Shown here: positions 61,472 to 64,000 of the stretch, piece after piece | How the letters are laid out: every line of letters starts with the position of its first letter | Position numbering within the stretch: position 1 is the first letter of the stretch | DNA from: SMWD01 sp964629475 | Lineage (GTDB): Bacteria; Pseudomonadota; Gammaproteobacteria; Steroidobacterales; GCA-2729495 | Length of the DNA stretch: 64,000 nt | Reading direction: 5' to 3' | NCBI GenBank assembly: GCA_964629475.1 | Contig: CAZVQW010000010.1 | Span: forward strand, 1-64,000 | The notes under the pieces: model-generated | Databases searched by the model: none | Told to the model about the DNA's origin: nothing | What the model saw: the letters and a program-made list of their open reading frames with translations, nothing else | Made by a program: the position numbers and the translations under genes

Positions 61472-62592
61472 GTATAGGCAGAATGCTTGCCGCCAAACCC
61501 TGGATTCTTGCACTGGCAATCATCGCGCTCGTCGCGGCGTGGATGTTTTCCGGTACGGCGAACCATGACGGGTCAGTTGAGACGGATGTTGCTCAGAGCG
61601 TATCCGGCGATAAACCGGCACTACGCTCGGTCCAGGTGCAAATTCAGCGCGCCGAACCCATCATGCGTTACATCAATGTGTACGGCCGGTCCGCCCCTGC
61701 ACGCACGATCGACATTAAATCCGAAACGAACGGACGGGTTGTCGCCATCGGTGTTCAACGAGGGCGCCTGGTCACAAAGGGCGAGACCATCGCCCGACTC
61801 GACCTGCGTGATCGACGTGCACGAATGGCGCAGGCACAAGCCAGCGTCAAGGAATACGAAACCAGCTATAACGCCCAGCTTGAACTGCAGCGCGATGGCT
61901 ATGTATCTGAAACCGAGATAGCTCAAGTTGTCGCCCAACTCGAGGGAGCGAAAACCGAGCTGGTACGCGCACAACTCGACCTGGAGTATATGACCATACG
62001 TGCACCGTTCGACGGCGCACTGGCAACTCGTGAGGTCGAAGTCGGCGATTTTGTCCGTGCCGGCGACCCCATCGGCAGTTTCGTCGACAATACGAAGCTG
62101 TTTGTAGCCGCCAGCCTCGCGGAACAAGACGCGCAGTATGTCACCGTGGGCGATGAGGCCACCGCCATCCTTGTCACCGGCCAGGAAGTGAAGGGCAAAA
62201 TCAGATACCTGTCACCGGTTGCAGACCTGTCGACACGAACATTCGCCGTCGAACTGGAGGTACCCAATCCCGATGGCAGCTTGCCGGCCGGCGTGACCGC
62301 GGAGATTCGAATCCCGGGCGGTACCGTGCTGGCACACAAGATCTCGCCATCGCTGCTGAACCTGGAAACCGATGGCACCATCGGCGTAAAAACACTGAAT
62401 GCGCAGGACCAGGTTGTTTTCCACCCGGTAGTCATCGCACGGTCCCAGACCAATGGAATCTGGGTAACGGGACTGCCTGAAACTGCCCATATCATCACCG
62501 TTGGCCAGGGGTACGTCCTGACCGGGCAAATGGTAGAACCGGACTATTCCCAGGCCACCACCTCCATAGCCTCAGGGGGCAGCAACCTGTGA
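61468..62592 (+). CDS. RND efflux periplasmic adaptor (membrane fusion protein)
   Basis: Adaptor subunit of 374 residues linking an inner-membrane RND pump to an outer-membrane channel. One N-terminal helix at about residues 11-29, then the lipoyl halves (GRVVAIGVQRGRLVTKGETI and TIRAPFDGALATREVEVGDF) flanking a coiled-coil hairpin (about residues 115-165), a beta-barrel domain and a membrane-proximal domain. No lipobox Cys is visible, so it is anchored by the helix. GTGA overlap couples it to the pump gene. Outer-membrane channel gene is not in the window. Confidence 0.88.
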   Translation: MSIGRMLAAKPWILALAIIALVAAWMFSGTANHDGSVETDVAQSVSGDKPALRSVQVQIQRAEPIMRYINVYGRSAPARTIDIKSETNGRVVAIGVQRGRLVTKGETIARLDLRDRRARMAQAQASVKEYETSYNAQLELQRDGYVSETEIAQVVAQLEGAKTELVRAQLDLEYMTIRAPFDGALATREVEVGDFVRAGDPIGSFVDNTKLFVAASLAEQDAQYVTVGDEATAILVTGQEVKGKIRYLSPVADLSTRTFAVELEVPNPDGSLPAGVTAEIRIPGGTVLAHKISPSLLNLETDGTIGVKTLNAQDQVVFHPVVIARSQTNGIWVTGLPETAHIITVGQGYVLTGQMVEPDYSQATTSIASGGSNL

Positions 62593-64000
62593 TTTCGGCT
62601 ATCAACGCCGCCATCGGCCGCAGCCGAACCGTGCTGGTCGCCTTCCTGGTGATCATCTTCGCCGGCGTGATGTCTTACCGTGCACTGCCCAAGCAGGCCG
62701 AACCCGACGTGCCGTTTCCGATGATCTTCGTACAGATGTTCCTCGAGGGCAGTTCACCGGAAGACGCCGAAAGATTATTGATCCGCCCGATGGAACAGGA
62801 ACTGCGATCGCTCGATGGCCTGATCAAAATGGTTGCGACGGCAGGCGAAAGCAATGCACGGATTAACCTCGAGTTTGAACCGGAAGTCGATATTGCCGTC
62901 GCCATCCAGGATGTTCGGGAAAAAGTCGATCTGGCCAGGGCCAAGCTGCCTTCGGATGTCGATGAACCCAGGGTTCAGGAAGCCCAGAGGGCCCGCTTCG
63001 AACCGATGCTGGTGCTGAATCTCGGCGGGACCGTGCCGCAGCGAACGCTTTACAACCTCAGTCGTTCACTGAAAGAAGAACTGGAGGGTGTTGACGGCGT
63101 CCTCGAGGCCATCATTGTCGGTATTCGTGAAGAATTGCTCGAGATCACGATCAACCCGCTGGCGATGGAGAGCTACGGGCTGTCTCCTGCCGATGTGCTG
63201 GGTTTTGTCGATCGCAACAACCGGCTGGTCGCGGCCGGGGCCATGCAATCTGAACAGGGACGATTTGCCATCAAGGTACCGGGGATCATCGAGTCTCCGG
63301 AAGACATCATGAATCTGCCGATCAAGGTGGACCAAGGCCGTGTCGTCCATTTTCGCGATATCGCATCGGTACTGCGCACCTACAAGGATACCGACAGCTA
63401 CGCACGGCTGAACGGGAAACCTGCCGTCGCCATCGAGGTCGTGCAACGAACGGGTTCGAACATGCTGGCCACCGTCGACGAGGTCAAGGAGACCATCGGA
63501 CGCGTCGCCAAAACCTGGCCATCGGGCGTTGACCTGACGTACTCCAGCGACCGATCCGTTCACGTCAGGCAAAGCATTTCCAACCTCGTGAATAATGTCA
63601 GTGCGGCGATACTGCTGGTGTTTATCGTACTGCTGGCCATTCTGGGCTTTCAAAATGCCATACTCGTGGGGATCGCGATCCCGGGATCTTTTTGTGCGGC
63701 GTTTCTCCTGCTCAACATCACGGGCCTGTCGATCAATACCGTCGTACTGTTCGGCCTGATTATGTCAGTCGGCCTGCTGGTCGATGGGGCTATCGTCGTC
63801 ACCGAACTGGCCGACCGGAAAATGGCCGAAGGCGCCAGCCGCAAAGTCGCCTACTCCGGAGCCTCGCAGCGCATGGCCTGGCCGATCATTGCTTCCACGG
63901 GCACGACGATTGTGGCCTTTCTGCCGATGGTGTTCTGGCCCGGCCAGATGGGCGCCTTCATGAAATACATGCCGTTGACGCTGATTTTCACACTGGCCGC
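62589..64000 (+). CDS. RND efflux permease, 3' end missing
   Basis: Inner-membrane proton-driven pump of the AcrB/HAE or related RND group, cut by the right edge after about 470 codons. It starts GTG, overlapping the adaptor stop. Helix 1 (residues about 13-30) ends RALPKQAEPDVPFPMIFVQM; the porter domain includes FLEGSSPEDAERLLIRPMEQ; helices 2-4 begin at about residue 340. Helix 4 reads GLLVDGAIVVTELADRKMAE, with a single Asp before Gly where AcrB has Asp-Asp. Substrate cannot be predicted. Confidence 0.88.
   Translation, partial: MISAINAAIGRSRTVLVAFLVIIFAGVMSYRALPKQAEPDVPFPMIFVQMFLEGSSPEDAERLLIRPMEQELRSLDGLIKMVATAGESNARINLEFEPEVDIAVAIQDVREKVDLARAKLPSDVDEPRVQEAQRARFEPMLVLNLGGTVPQRTLYNLSRSLKEELEGVDGVLEAIIVGIREELLEITINPLAMESYGLSPADVLGFVDRNNRLVAAGAMQSEQGRFAIKVPGIIESPEDIMNLPIKVDQGRVVHFRDIASVLRTYKDTDSYARLNGKPAVAIEVVQRTGSNMLATVDEVKETIGRVAKTWPSGVDLTYSSDRSVHVRQSISNLVNNVSAAILLVFIVLLAILGFQNAILVGIAIPGSFCAAFLLLNITGLSINTVVLFGLIMSVGLLVDGAIVVTELADRKMAEGASRKVAYSGASQRMAWPIIASTGTTIVAFLPMVFWPGQMGAFMKYMPLTLIFTLA

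Noticed and set aside
1..64000. CRISPR arrays, tRNA or rRNA genes, prophage or IS transposase genes
   Set aside because: No regularly spaced repeats, RNA-gene patterns or transposase/integrase motifs were noticed in reading either strand; this is a visual reading, so short RNAs could be missed.

Overview
The window is about 64 kb of moderately GC-rich bacterial DNA with short gaps, many 1-4 base gene overlaps (ATGA, GTGA, TAGTG), frequent GTG and TTG starts, and no rRNA, tRNA, phage or IS genes that I could see. Gene content (RND efflux, S9 and M14 peptidases, GT9 and UbiA proteins, a polysaccharide deacetylase of the PEP-CTERM/XrtA type) suggests a gammaproteobacterium. That placement is an inference from family content; I cannot name the organism.

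Nearly everything from 1.5 to 58.8 kb belongs to one very large cell-surface glycan locus, flanked by ordinary genes: a truncated S9B dipeptidyl peptidase on the left, and an M14 carboxypeptidase plus a PadR-RND efflux operon on the right. The locus is a mosaic of short operons on alternating strands. (1) 2.5-10.2 kb, minus: TPR-containing GT-C (TMTC-like), methyltransferase, GT9, UbiA-type phosphoribosyl/prenyl-phosphate enzyme, two membrane proteins. (2) 10.3-12.0 kb, plus: an AadA-like nucleotidyltransferase and a protein resembling eukaryotic EFM5/EEF1AKMT1 methyltransferases. (3) 12.0-15.8 kb, minus: GT4, methyltransferase, GT2 with membrane tail, methyltransferase. (4) 16.0-18.7 kb, plus: membrane protein plus polyprenyl-phosphate-type GT2. 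(5) 18.7-24.6 kb, minus: Oxa1/EMC3-like membrane protein, small RHH-like protein, two type I phosphodiesterase/alkaline phosphatase family proteins, sulfotransferase. (6) 24.8-27.2 kb, plus: membrane-anchored arylsulfotransferase-like protein and methyltransferase. (7) 27.2-32.3 kb, minus: a GT2-sulfotransferase fusion, an FAD enzyme, the polysaccharide deacetylase, a GT2. (8) 32.6-41.7 kb: two SGNH hydrolases, a GMC oxidoreductase, a GT39-like protein, a fused membrane/spermidine-synthase protein, a 42-residue DUF5989-type protein, a GT2. (9) 41.9-46.8 kb, plus: RMD-like reductase, GNAT, class III aminotransferase, small protein, GMC oxidoreductase. (10) 46.9-52.4 kb: STELLO-like glycosyltransferase, GT2, two GT-C-like membrane proteins. 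(11) 52.4-58.8 kb: two methyltransferases, GT4, and a flippase flanked by two paralogous GT2s.

Taken together the genes can make and use polyprenyl-phosphate-linked sugars (GT2 plus GT-C pairs), build and export a lipid-linked glycan (GT2, GT4, GT9, flippase), and modify it by sulfation, methylation, acetylation, amination, oxidation and deacetylation. No carbohydrate polymerase (Wzy), export channel (Wza) or initiating phosphoglycosyl transferase was recognised, so the system is incomplete within the window.

The least familiar parts are the paired phosphodiesterases with an Oxa1/EMC3-like protein, the GT2-sulfotransferase fusion, the GNAT-aminotransferase-GMC operon, the bacterial EFM5-like protein and the STELLO-like enzyme. 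All assignments come from reading the sequence; no database search was possible.
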